Positions 47,372 through 58,301 of a DNA stretch of 64,000 nucleotides are shown in pieces. The notes under the pieces are model-generated. The model was not told the origin of the DNA. It saw only the letters and a list, made by a program, of their open reading frames with translations, and did no database searches. The position numbers were made by a program, and so were the translations under genes. Numbering within the stretch: the first letter of the stretch is position 1; each line of letters starts with the position of its first letter. The stretch comes from Drechslerella dactyloides (taxonomy: Eukaryota; Ascomycota; Orbiliomycetes; Orbiliales; Orbiliaceae). The stretch lies in NCBI GenBank assembly GCA_020064725.1, contig JAGTWJ010000003.1, positions 1,364,001 to 1,428,000 of the forward strand. The letters are read 5' to 3'.

Positions 47372-49337
47372 ATGGGCGGCCCGAAGGATGACGCCGGCGA
47401 GACGACACCGCTCTTGGCCAACACCGACAACGCATCCAGCTCAACAGGCACCTCGACGCCATCTTCCCCCATCGACGTCGACGATGCCGCCAGCGCCACG
47501 AGCACAAGCCTCGACGGCGACGTGCCCGCAGCTGACGACGATAATGAACCCGTCGGCTGGCTGTCCCTCCCGAAGAAAAAGCAGCTCATTCTCCTCGCCC
47601 TCTGCCGTCTCTCCGAGCCGATTTCGTCGACGTCGCTGCTCTCGTACGTCTACTATTTCATCAAATCGCTGCCCGGCGCGGAGACCCCGCAGCAGATATC
47701 CCGCCGGGCAGGGATGATGGTGGCCGCCTTCTCGCTGTGCCAGTTCGTAACGGGCATGATCTGGGGGCGGGTTAGCGATATCTACGGCCGTAAACCGGTC
47801 ATCGTGGCCGGGCTGCTGGGCAGCATGCTCGCGAGCTTGGGGTTGGCGTTTTCGACGAGCTATCGGTGGGCGGTGTGCATGCGCATGATGTCTGGCGGGT
47901 CGAATGCGACGACGGGCGTGCTGCGGACCATTGTCGCCGAGCTGATCAAGGAGAAGCGGTGAGCGTTCATTTTACCTGCACTTGAAATTATCTTGACGAT
48001 GGGTATTGTGATGCTGATGCTGTATTTGTGCAGATACCAGGGGAGGGCGTTTCTAATCATGCCGTGAGTAGATTTACATCTGATGGTTGAGATGCGATAG
48101 GAAATGTTGCTGACGCAGTTGTAGCATGTGCATGAATATTGGAATCATCATCGGGCCGATGCTCGGCGGCATCCTCGCGAACCCGATCGAGTCGCATCCC
48201 GACATCTTTGGCCCCGGCAGCTGGCTCGGCGGCGAGCACGGCGTCGGCTGGATGAAAAAGTACCCCTACGCCCGTACGTACACCCATTTACACTCTCATC
48301 CGATGAATTAACCTCTAAGAATGAATGTATATGTAGTGCCGCAACTCGTGAGCGCGGTATTCCTATGCCTTTCCTGCCTCCTCGCGACATTCGGCCTCGA
48401 GGAAACGAATCCCTCCGGCGACATCCTCAAGCTCCTCAAATCCAAGTTCTCCCGCGCCTTCGCCACGCTCACCCACCCGTTCCGCCGTTCCTCTCACCAA
48501 CCGCTACCGTCCAACGACACCGACACCGACATCATAACCCCCCACAATACCACCAGCCAACCCCGCGCCGTACCGCTCAAAGACGTACTAACGCCCAGCG
48601 TCACACTGTGCCTCCTCTGCTTCATCGTCCTGCCGCTGCACAACTCAACCTTCATGCAACTCTACCCGATCTTCCTCTCCACCCCGCGCGCGGACAACAG
48701 CCACCCGAAATCCCCGCTAACCTTCACCGGCGGCCTCGGCCTGCCGGCCTCGCAAGTCGGCTCCGCGATGGCGATACTCGGCTTCATCGGCATCACGATG
48801 CAGCTGTTCATCTACCCGCCGCTGCAGACGCGGCTGGGCACACTTCGTTCCTACCGTCTTAGTCTCCTGCTCTTCCCCATCGCGTACCTCTTCACGCCGT
48901 TTCTGGCGGTCCTCCCGTCTGATGGTGGTGATATCAGCGAGCCGGCGTCCGGAGTCGCGGTGTGGAGTGGCATTGTCGCCGCGCTGTTCGTGCAGGTTAC
49001 CGCGCGCACGTTCGCCGGACCGGGGAATGTGATTTTACTGATCAATTCGGTGGATAATAGACGTGCGCTGGGCACGGTGAATGGGCTTGGTGCCAGTCTT
49101 AGCAGTCTCGCGAGGGCGGTGGGCCCGCTGAGCGCCGGGTGGGGGTATGGGCTTGCGTTGGAGGAGGGGGTTGTCGGCGCGGTGTGGTGGGCGATGGCGG
49201 TGGTTGCGATGGGCGGTGTCTTTGTTAGTTCGTATATTACGGAGGGTGAGGGATTCGCGCACAAGGAGGAGGAGGAAGCGGAGGAAGAAGCGGAGGCGGT
49301 GAAGGATCCGGAGCCCGCTCGGCGGGATAGAGTGTAG
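47372..49337 (+). CDS. Major facilitator superfamily transporter (ZIFL-like)
   Basis: Four exons: 47372-47958, 48034-48063, 48125-48273 and 48337-49337, giving 588 residues. Exon 2 is 30 nt. This is a twelve-span MFS carrier with motif A (GRVSDIYGRKP) between helices 2 and 3, LCRLSEP at helix 1, a long basic cytosolic loop between the two six-helix halves (KSKFSRAF to AVPLKDV), and GPGNVILLINSVDNRRALGTVNG in the second half. The first 65 residues are disordered and acidic with a TPLL sorting-like motif. The tail is Glu-rich. The layout resembles the fungal relatives of plant ZIFL carriers, which export potassium, zinc-chelates or organic acids, but the substrate cannot be inferred. Convergent with the next gene. 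Confidence 0.85.
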
Positions 49338-49666
49338 TTGTGGTATATTTTGTACAATTTAATTTCCAATCGGTAGAATAGACATTTTAGCACCCTGTCA
49401 TCACATACGAATTGTCGACCTCGATCCTACTGATGCTAGCACTGTATACGGTACTTCAAATGTAATCCAATGCCATTCCAATAGCGCGGCACGCAGCAAC
49501 AACTAAGTATATAACAACGGCAGTACAGCGACCAAAAATTGCAGTCAAGCAATGCTAGAACGAACGTAAAAAGCCAACAACCAATATCCCATATCGCATG
49601 TACGCCTACCCATCCGCCCAAACTTACCTTCCTAAATATAAAGAATGCCGGAGCTAGTAAGAACCA
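49338..49666. other. Convergent intergenic gap
   Basis: A 329-nt AT-rich gap where the MFS gene and the unknown membrane-protein gene both end. It presumably holds their two 3' UTRs. Nothing else was seen. Confidence 0.6.
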
Positions 49667-51226
49667 CTAAAACAAGTCCTTAATCTGCCGCTCCGGTTTC
49701 ACTTCCTGCTTCACTTCCTGCGGCTGCAGCGGCGGAGCTGGTGTCTGCGTCTGCGTCTGCGTCTGCGGCGTCGGCAGCGGCGTCGGTGGCTGCTCCCGTG
49801 GTGTTGGTGCAGTCCCGTAAGGTGTGGGTGTGGGTGTCACAGTCGCATCGATACTCAACGCGCTCGTACCAGGGAGGATAACCTCGTCGATGGCGGTGTT
49901 CGTCGTCGTGGTAGCACTAGTACTCGGATCCGTCGTCGGGACCGCGGGTGCCGCCTCGAGAACCGCTTTGGCGGCCTCGGCTTCTTTGGCTTCGCGCTCC
50001 TCGCGCTCCACGCGCTCTTTTTCGAGGCGGACTTCTTTGCCTCGTTTCCAGCAGTACCAGAAGACGAAGAGGAGGACTGATTGTTGTTAGTGTGTTATTA
50101 CTTTGTATGTTTGAGGGATGGATGGACGCACCGAATAGTGCCATTGAGAGGATGACGTTGGTGCCCAGTGCTATGCCTGGGAAGCGAAGCTTGATCGCGT
50201 TCACCACCGTCTTCAAAGTATCCGCGACGATGCCTATAATTATAGTGTCAATATCAATATTTTGTTTATATACGGTAATGGGGGGGAGGGGGGCGTCTAT
50301 TACTGACCTGGCTTTGTGACAATCTGCCTCAACGTCGGGATGCTCAACGTGGCAGCCTGCGCGGCCAACCCGGCACCGGCACCGGCACCCTCGCCGGCTG
50401 CCAACGCCTTCTCCGAGAGTCCCAGGGCGCCGGGTATCTTCTTGGTCAGCGTCTTGAGGAAGCCGGGCATGTCGTCAAACGTGGACTGCAGCTGCTTGGA
50501 GCTGGTCTCAAACAGGTTGATGAGGTCGTCGTACGCGGTGGGCACGCCGTTGATCATGTCCTTGAGGATTTGGGTGAACTTTTGGAGAATCTCACGAGTG
50601 TCCGAGGAGAGGGAGAAGGCCTTGCCGTCCTGTGCGGCGAGGCTGAGGGCATCGAGGGCGTCGTGGAGCTCTTTTTCCTCGCCCGTGAGGTTGGAATAGT
50701 ATTCTGCTTCTTCGGCTTTGGACATCTTGCCCTTGCCCTTGTCCTTCTTTTGCTTTTCCTTCTCCTTTTCCTTTTCCTTTTCCTTCTCCTTGTGTTCATC
50801 GGGCGAGGGTGAAGTCTTCCTCGACGGCGAGGATTCCTTCTGCTTGCCCTTGTCCGCGGCTGCAGGTTTATCCGCAGCGTCGGTTACCGTGCCTTTCTTC
50901 TGCAGGAAGGCGGGGAGATGCGACGGCAGGCGCTCGGCCAGCTTTGACTGCCGGGCCTTCTCGTACGTTTCGGTGGCATAGTCGGTGACGGTTTCCTTCC
51001 AGGTCTGCTTTTTCGGCGCAGCGCTGGCCTCGGACGTGGCGGGCGTCGAGGTGGTTGAGGCCGTCGAGCTGGCGGAGCTGGCGGTGAGGGGCACTTCTTG
51101 GGCGGCGGGGCTTTCGACGAGGCCTTCAAAGTACTCTTCGTCCTTGTGGTCCAGGACCTCCTTTGCGCCGGAGTCTTTGGCGTCCTTGTGGGCCTTGAAC
51201 TTGCGGTAGGTGAAGTACTCGAGCAT
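49667..51226 (-). CDS. Unrecognised single-span membrane protein with long charged tails
   Basis: Three exons, 51226-50308, 50233-50132 and 50076-49667, give 476 residues. I do not recognise the family. Residues 1-200 are disordered and contain a stretch of alternating Lys-Glu (about 142-153) followed by KDKGKGKMSK. Residues about 172-300 look folded and helical: SNLTGEEKELHDALDAL, DTREILQKFTQILKDMING and SSKQLQSTFDDMPGFLKTLTKK. A clear transmembrane helix spans the exon 2/3 junction (about residues 322-348: IALGTNVILSMALFG then VLLFVFWYCW), followed by the positive KRGKEVRLEKER. The positive-inside rule places the C-terminus in the cytosol. The last 100 residues are Pro/Thr-rich with a TQTQTQTQTP run. 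The C-terminal position of the only span and the lack of a signal peptide suggest an organelle or ER membrane protein with its main domain on the other side, but this is inference. Convergent with the MFS gene and divergent from the SDR gene. Confidence 0.78.
50751..50793 (-). repeat. Lys/Glu-coding hexanucleotide repeat
   Basis: About six copies of GAGAAG/GAAAAG (read on the minus strand) code for an alternating Lys-Glu stretch in the unknown membrane protein. It is a likely length-variable site. Confidence 0.75.
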
Positions 51227-51947
51227 TGTGGTTGATACGATAATTATATTCTGGTGTAGTGTAGCTGGGGTGTCGATGTCTGGTGGGGGTTAGCGAGACC
51301 GAGAGCGGTAAGCTTAGCTGTATAATGCAGGAGCTGTCGACTACTATCTGCGAGAGGTCAACGGTGGAGACAGGACAAGACGACATGAACATCACAGACA
51401 CAGGCCGACGTGATGATATACAGCCCGCCCAGCCCTATCGCGCCCCTCGATGATGCAGCCGTCGACGACGCCCAGCGCTAGACGTGGACGTGAGGTCAGA
51501 AGCAGGAAGCGGGCAGATGACGGCGGGCTGCAGCTGATGACGTCGGAGCAGGGGCAACCTGCCCGCCACGCGCACTCGCCACGCGCTGCACCGCCACCGC
51601 TCGCCTCACAAGATTCTAGATCGCGGGACGAGAGCTCGATGCGATAGGCTGCTTTTTGGCATACTGTGGCTGGGGGATGGGGACGGCCGGTTTCGAGATG
51701 AATCAATGGAGCTAGTCGCGGGGCTACGCGATATGCATGGGTCTGGGATCCAGATGGCGGGGACCTTGCAATAGGCGGCGCTATCACGAATCCAATCGAA
51801 TGGTGCTATCTCGCCAAATTTTCAACCCCAGAAACTTAAACGTCGACGTCGTCAATCAAATATTCTGACTCGACCTTCTCGATCACGCAGGCCAATTGAC
51901 TTATCAATTGATGACATAGCGGCGCCAGCGCTACACTATACACCACC
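51227..51947. promoter_or_regulatory. Divergent intergenic region, membrane-protein / SDR genes
   Basis: A 721-nt gap between two divergent start codons that must hold both promoters. It is GC-rich around 51450-51620. No named element could be assigned. Confidence 0.5.
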
Positions 51948-52893
51948 ATGGCCGCCGCAGCGAAGAGAGTCGCGGTGGTGGTCGGCGGCATGAGAGGTAT
52001 CCCCACATCACCGCATCTATCCAAATGGCAATCTCGACATCTAGATACTGACAGTCATACGATTGATTACAGGCAACGGCTGGGGCGCGGCCCGCCATCT
52101 GCTCCAGCAGGCGACCATGCCAACGGTCGTCTACGCGACCGCCCACCCGCTCGACATCGAGAAAGCGCCGGCGCACTGGCTCACCAAGCACCCCTCCGCG
52201 ACCTCCTCCATCGACGCCGAAATCGCCAAAAAGGGCTGCGAGCTCGTAAACATGCCCCTCGCTCTCGAAAACCCGGAAGCCATCGCCGACTTTCGCAAAA
52301 AGCTCGTTGACAGCCACGGGCCCGACTGCGTCTCCGTCCTCGTCAACGCCGTCCAGCGCAGCCGCAAGGTCCAGCTGACCGGCGAAACGGGCACGGACGA
52401 CATCATCTCCGTCCTGCGCGAACTCTACTGGGGGTCAAGGAACCTCGCGGACCAGCTGCTGCCGCTAATGCCGCGGGATGGGAACTCGCGCGTCGTCCAC
52501 ATCGCCACGCCGAAGAGCGGGCCGGACTGGTTTAAAAACGAAAAGCTCGCGGCCCGGTTCCGCTGCGAGGGTCTGACGTGGGCCCATCTCGACGAGATGA
52601 TGAAGGAATACGCGGACGCGATCCGCACGCAGCACTACGAAGACACGGACTGGCCGCCGTCGGAGGAAAGTAAAGTCAGGAGGAACACCTACCCGTTCAC
52701 GATCTCAAAGGTCGCGGTGGCGGCGATGGTGTTCCCCATGAGTCGTGACTATCCCGGCGTTCTGATCAATGCTTGCCGGCCGGAGGCGTGGAAGGCCGGT
52801 GAGCAGTTTCCGACGGTCTTCAAGCTTGCGACGGGCAATGTCGAGGGTGTCACCGGCGGCTGGTGGGAGAATGAGAAGCAGGTTGCGTGGTAG
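51948..52893 (+). CDS. CBR1-like short-chain dehydrogenase/reductase, catalytic residues altered
   Basis: Two exons, 51948-51996 and 52073-52893, give 289 residues. The chain aligns along its length with carbonyl-reductase-type SDRs. Cofactor loop VVGGMRGNGWG replaces the usual TGGxxGIG, LVNAV replaces the LVNNAG strand, SRVVHIAT stands where RVVNVSS is expected, and PFTISK stands where the YxxxK motif belongs. So the catalytic Ser is Thr, the Tyr is Phe (a Tyr sits two positions earlier) and only the Lys is kept. The conserved PG after NAC is PE. The Rossmann core (VAVVVGG, CVSVLVNAV, VLINACRP) looks intact. This may be a binding or regulatory pseudo-enzyme, or an enzyme with shifted chemistry. 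The intron falls inside the cofactor loop. Confidence 0.82.
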
Positions 52894-53305
52894 GGTTGTG
52901 ATGTTCCACTCTGCCTGGCTGTGTATCATATGAGTGCCTGCATACCCATCGTGTATAGACGAGCCTGTAAATAATTATATACACGATACTTGTTTGTATA
53001 TTCTCCCTACGAGATGGATGTGAATGAGCCTACCGGGTCCGTTGAATTGGACGGGAAACGACGCTAGTAAGCTAGCCTGGCCCACCACGCGGGTCGTGAC
53101 GTCAAGTCGCCCACGCAGCCGAACCGGACCTCACCACTCGAAATACAGGACTTCAAACCACGTACGCTTGCATGCATCCGCGCCTTCCAAGGCTGCCGTT
53201 AAACCCGGCATCGAAGCCACCGTTAATTAATATTCCCACCATGACCCTGAACAGCCTTCGAGCCTTCGAGTCTACGCTGTCTATCGGCAGTCTGACGTCC
53301 TCACC
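52894..53305. other. Intergenic gap between SDR and mcu genes
   Basis: 412 nt holding the 3' end of the SDR gene and the promoter of mcu. No element could be assigned. Confidence 0.55.
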
Positions 53306-55038
53306 ATGCGCAACTCGATAGCGCGAACGCTGCTCCCCCGCGCGAGATACCGCCTTCACATCTACAGCTTTCCGATTCGCAATAGTAATCCCGTACAAGC
53401 ATGCCACCGGACAGGCATCCCACATACTATCCGAGCGTCGTTCTCCTCCCATGCACCCCTCCAGGAACGCCGACAGGTTCTCCACGGTCTCACCGCCCGC
53501 CTTACGAGCACGCCGTCCCGTCTCTTCAAGCTCATCCTCCCACTGCCCGCCATCCGCGAGGACGGCGACCACAAACGCCCGCTGACGGCCTCTGAAAAAG
53601 ACGAGTACCAGCGAAACCCGCCGTCCTCCCTCTCGCCGTCAGATCCGCACCCGGACGATGTCGACCAGAAACCCAAGCACCTCGCCCTGCTAATCCATCC
53701 GAACCAGCCGCTCTCGCACCTCGCGCAGCTGATCCAGTCGCAGCTGCCGACGCTCAAGTCCGGTCGTGTGCCGTCCGTCAATTTCTACCGGCCGCAGGAC
53801 ACGCCGCCGCCCAAGAGCACGGTCATCGCGCCGCCGAGACAGGAGGTCGCTAAGAGCGATGGGCGCGGCGAGGAGGCACCGGCTGCCAGCGAAGGCAAGG
53901 TGGAGGATGAGGACGATCAGAGCCTCGTGCTGTGGTCTGGAAGCACGGAGGTTGGCGACTTCGTGAGGGATGCCGCAGCGGGGCATGAGGAAGAGGCGCA
54001 GGGACTTGAAGGCGGCTTCGTGATCGATATCGAGGGCGCATTGGATAAGAGGTTAGAAAATCTTGATATCGGTATGGCATGGATTTATGAGATAGTCTAA
54101 CTGACTTGTTTAGTGGCGTGTGGGTGGCGGTTCCGAGTTTTAATGATCGGACGCTATACCAGCGGCGTCGATATGGGCGGATCACAAAGGAGATAGAGGG
54201 TCTCGTTGAGATCAAAGAGGTTCGCTGCCTGTCGAATGCCATCCTGGATGCAAGTCTCTGACGCAACAATGGAGATGTTTAGAAATGCGACAAGCTAGCC
54301 CATAAGACAGCGCAGGTATGGACGTGTCTAGATCCCTAATCACTATGACCTTGCTTCCATCGCCCATTGGCTAACAGGTCTGCGACAGCACGTTGCCCTT
54401 GGTGGGTTCGGCGGCATGATCGGCTGGTGGGGTCTAGTCTACTTTCTCACTTTCAATACGTACGTCTACACTCTTCATCCTTATACTTAACACTAGCTAA
54501 CCGCACTCCCGGACCTACAGATCACTCGGCTGGGGTACGATTTCTTTCCATTCCTCGAGATTTGGCGGATGAGGGCTAATGTTTATGAACAGACAAGATG
54601 GAGCCGGTAACTTACCTCGTCGGCCTCTCCGGCATCATGGCCGGGTACCTCTGGTTCCTCTACCACAACCGCGAGGTGTCCTACCGCACCGTTCTGCACG
54701 CCACCATCTCCCGCCGGCAGCTCAAGCTGTATGAGACCCACGGCTTCGACGTGGACCGATGGCAGGAACTCCTCGACGAAGGTCGTACGCTGCGGCGCGA
54801 GATCAAGACCGTCGCGGAGGAGTATGGCGTCGAGTGGAGTGGCGTGGGCGAGTCCGAGTCTTCAGGTGACGTTGGATTCCGGAGCCGCGAGCGAGAAAAG
54901 AAAGCGGCGAAGGTCGAGGCTGTTCTAAAAAAGGAGGAGGAAAAAGCGGAGAAGAAGGAGAAAGACCGGAAGGGCAGCAAGGAGAAGCGTGATGACGAAG
55001 ATGACGATGACGCCGATGAAATCCCCGACAATCGTTGA
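53306..55038 (+). CDS. Mitochondrial calcium uniporter (MCU) pore subunit
   Basis: Six exons: 53306-54051, 54114-54219, 54283-54315, 54389-54459, 54521-54534 and 54593-55038, giving 471 residues. MCU forms the Ca2+ channel of the inner mitochondrial membrane. Features in order: an Arg-rich presequence (about 1-50), an N-terminal domain with long acidic insertion, VWVAVPSFNDRTLYQRRR, a coiled coil ending CDKLAHKTAQ, TM1 with ALGGFGGMIGWWGLVYFLTF, the pore motif W-D-K-M-E-P (residues 323-328), TM2 LVGLSGIMAGYLWFLYHNREVSY, and a basic/acidic charged tail of about 100 residues. The pore motif is DIME in animals; the second position here is Lys. Exon 5 is only 14 nt and supplies the residues just before the pore. 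The first intron was placed at 54052 because the more obvious GT at 54072 breaks the frame. Convergent with the flavin-reductase gene, 97 nt away. Confidence 0.9.
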
Positions 55039-55135
55039 CGCATCGCATTGCAGATGGCGCAAATTCATTGACTGCAGGTTCTATAAACGCTCCCTTCTAT
55101 CCGCTGTAAAACGCGCTGCAAATTAAACATATGCA

Positions 55136-56577
55136 TCACCCTTCCTTCTCCAATGTCTGCTTCACCTCCTCCCTCTCCTTCTCAACCTTGAAATCCGCCC
55201 GCGGAATCTCACAACCCGCCGTCGTCCGCCCGTACATGATACCGCCAAGTCTACTAACGGGCTTCAACTTCCCTATATCGACCAGCGTCCCCTCACTCCC
55301 AGGCACCCACACGTCCTCGCGGACATGAAAATTAACACCCTCCGCGAAGATCGTGACGGCGGTGTTCTTGCCCGTCGCGGGCGAGAACCACGGGTGGTGC
55401 GAGACGAGCTTTGCCTCGATGCTGAATGCGGATTCGGCGACATGGGGCGGTTTGACCTTGGATGAGGGGAGGGGTGTTAGGCCCGACAAGGCGAATTCCG
55501 ACACGCCGAGCGGTGCGTCGATGGCGGTGTAGTTTGCCGCTCTGCGAATGAATTTTGTAAGAATGCGTTATATATATTTATATGGTGTGATGCGGGCTTA
55601 CTCGAGGAACCATTCGGAGATGACGTTGATTGTTAGTTCTCCCGTATCGAGGATGTTCTGCAGCGTGTCCTTCTTATTCTCCATCCCGCTTGATATTCCG
55701 ACGACCCTGCACACCCACCCATTCATTGATCATTAGTATACATTGATATCGCGCATTCCAGCATGCATGCCTTAGCGACTATAGCGGTCTGTTTAGAGGT
55801 GTGTATGTGTGTATGGATATATGGACGCACATTATCGGCGGGTCAGAGTTGACCATGGTCGTATACGAGAACGGCGCGAGATTCGTGGTCTTCCCATCCT
55901 TCGACACCGTCGAGATGAACCCGATCTATACATATCCACAACAGTCATCATTAGTCGTCTGTGCATATATATGTGGATTTCGTTTAAGACGTGGACGTCG
56001 TTTTAGTGCGTACAAATCTCGGAGTGATGGCAGAAATCATGAGCTTGTAGTTGTCCCTGGGTTCCCGGCCGGGGCCGTAGGGGTCTATCTCGACCTTTTT
56101 AACCCCCTTGCCGGAATCATCGTTCGCGCCGGCTCCTTAAATCGTACACGATGTGACAGTAAGTAAAATGTATCTTTTGTATCGAGATGTAGGAAGTATG
56201 TGGTTTGCTATAGTGATGTCTTTTGAGATAGACTCACCTGGTTTCCAGTCCGGGCTGACAGTCTTGGTCATGCGCCATTCGAGGTCTTCCCAGTCTGGCC
56301 GCGATGCTTCGACTAGCTTGAAAGGCGGGTGGTGCGCATGTGGTGGCCTATATAAACATGACGCCACGAACATTAGCCTCGACGTCAATGAGAAAAGTAT
56401 GTATAAACGCAGAGTCGCGAATCGGAGCTAGCAGATAATTCATCGTATCATTGGTACATATATCCAGATATCGATGCGCTAAGCTTGCTGCGGTGAATCG
56501 ATTGCTGGGGATGACTATATGCGCGCGTGAACATACTTTTGCACCGGCGTCTGGGAGCCTTCCGGCGCTTGCGACAT
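55136..56577 (-). CDS. Flavin-reductase-like FMN-binding split-barrel protein
   Basis: Six exons: 56577-56537, 56347-56238, 56135-56014, 55925-55831, 55706-55602 and 55541-55136, giving 292 residues. The first exon has only 13 full codons (MSQAPEGSQTPVQ). The core is a flavin-reductase-like domain that binds FMN: ITPRFIGFISTVSKDGKT, NLAPFSYTTMVNSDPP, VVGISSGMENKKDTLQNILDTGELTINVISEWF, then ANYTAIDAPLGVSEFALSGLTP and KLVSHHPW. Family members reduce or bind flavin, and some act on FMN-linked substrates; this fungal subgroup has no settled substrate. No signal peptide or membrane segment is present, so it should be cytosolic. The RPDWEDLEWRMTKTVSPDWKPG exon 2 is conserved in fungal relatives. 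Exons all join in frame. Confidence 0.87.
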
Positions 56578-57585
56578 CCTGCACGCGGCGTGACGGAAAC
56601 TGCGAAATCGCGTATGCTGTCGCTGGGTCGTCGGCGCAGCGAGATCTAGTAGAGGCGAGGGTGAGAATCGATATCGAAACCGTCGAGCGATTGCGCGAGG
56701 ATTTGAAACCGGTATGTTCCAATTGTAGAGGTATCGCAGCGCCTGTCGTTGCATTGGTCGATAGTGATCAATATATACTGTACTATGCTTAGATGCTTAT
56801 AGGTAATCATGCGGCGGTTAATATAGAGCTGCTTGGTAAGCTGTAGAGTGGATTATGATATCGATCCGGGTCCCTAGTCTTGCTTGATCGATGCGGTTAC
56901 CTTGCCGAAATCGCGCAATTGATTACTCTGCATATACAACAACATGCAACAACGTAGCTACGTAGCTGAAAGGAGATCTCTACAGTCACCCCTATATTGT
57001 CTTCGACATGCGCACACAGCAATTGACCGGCCATGGAAACTAAGAAAATGGGTTTAAATTAATTGTGAGGCCTTCTATACTGCTGAGCCGTTCTTGAGAT
57101 TGGAACTGCTTGAAATCTCGTTCGGCTATATATAACACAAAGATGATGCGGCGCCGTCAATTTCGTGACAAGTCGGCAAGGTTAATATATAAGCCGTGCG
57201 ACTTGCGAGAAAATGGACAACTCGATACTGTACAGCTGTCCTGATTACAAGGTCCGCACAAATGTGAGGTCCGTATTTCCGATGATGTACTAAACCTGAA
57301 AATAAGAGTCATGATCTAGTGCAAGCGAGGCCTGCTCAAGTCCTGGTGTATAAACCTGCATATCTATAATAAAGCCAACAATTGAATGCAGATGCGGAGT
57401 CACGAGCTCTCTAAACATTTCTTCTATCTAGCTAGGGGTTTATACAAGAGAGGGGGAAAAAAAATGAAAACAACAAGTCAATCCCTACGGGATGTCGGTG
57501 CCTCCAGAAGAGAGGCTTTAGTACGGGGCTAAGCACTTGGGAGGCCCATTTTAACCAGTTGGTCATTGTCAATACCTCCTAGTAT
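56578..57585. other. Intergenic region upstream of the flavin-reductase gene
   Basis: About 1 kb that should hold the flavin-reductase promoter and the 3' flank of the relic gene. AT-rich toward 57200. No coding signal was seen. Confidence 0.55.
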
Positions 57586-58301
57586 TTATGATCCTGTAGG
57601 TAACTCTGTAGAGGGATCGAATCTATTCGGTAGTGTATTTCTGTAGATTTTGCAAAGTAGAAGATGTGGAAGATGTGGATCTTCTTGCTCTTCTTCCGGG
57701 ACTTGCCATACGATCTATGGATGAAATTAGTGGAAATTTTTTAGGGCGTAAAAAACAAATACAATGACATACCTTGCGCTGGACGACGAGCTCTCTGTTA
57801 CTATTGGAGGTAACCCTCGAGGATACCGGCCTGCCTCGAACACCATATTGTGATTTGGAAGATTGGATCAAGATGACCACGGCCGCCGCTCTTCCAGTTC
57901 CTTGGTTCCACAACTTGCGGTCCTCTTCTAGTCGGTTCCAAGGCTCGGACCACCCCGCCTCTACGTAGATCTACAACCACAGCAGGAAATTTATTATCGT
58001 TTCCTTCGATAACCAGATCGGCTTCCCTGATGCTGTTCTCGTAGGGAGGTTTGAAGTCATTGTATGCTGAAGTATATTATCGGAATATCAGCAGAGTTGT
58101 ACACTATAAGGTCATTTTGTTAAGGCTTACTTTTGGTTCCCATGATGGTGACATCAGTAAGCCATTGGAAGGTACGAGATCCTTCTTGTACCGTTCTGAT
58201 ATGCTGGTGTACAACCAAGCTGGTCCACACTCGTGAGTATCTGTGGGCATTGCGATTCGGATGATCTTCTCATAACTATTGTACGAGAATCTGGAGATGC
58301 A
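57586..58301 (-). pseudogene. Broken gene of a fungal hypothetical-protein family
   Basis: Read on the minus strand, four pieces look coding but cannot all be joined. (1) 58301-58131 gives CISRFSYNSYEKIIRIAMPTD and on to SPSWEPK. (2) 58064 downward gives YNDFKPPYENSIREADLVI and NDNKFPAVVV. (3) 57961-57773 gives EAGWSEPWNRLEEDRKLWNQ and ends QRK at a good GT donor. (4) 57714-57586 gives IVWQVPEEEQ and LPNRFDPSTELPTGS before a stop. The pattern VVVEAGWSE, then a Trp-containing helix, a hydrophobic strand and finally DPxTELP is typical of an abundant lineage-specific fungal family of unknown function. Pieces 2 and 3 are separated by a 10-nt palindromic insertion that shifts the frame. Pieces 1 and 2 join two bases out of frame at the visible splice sites. 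A further exon may start near 58654. A real gene with unusual splicing is the alternative. Confidence 0.5.

Noticed and set aside
54071..54113. MCU intron 1 from the GTATGG donor at 54072
   Set aside because: This junction shifts the frame before VWVAVPSF. The GTTAGA donor at 54052 keeps the frame and gives a 62-nt intron.
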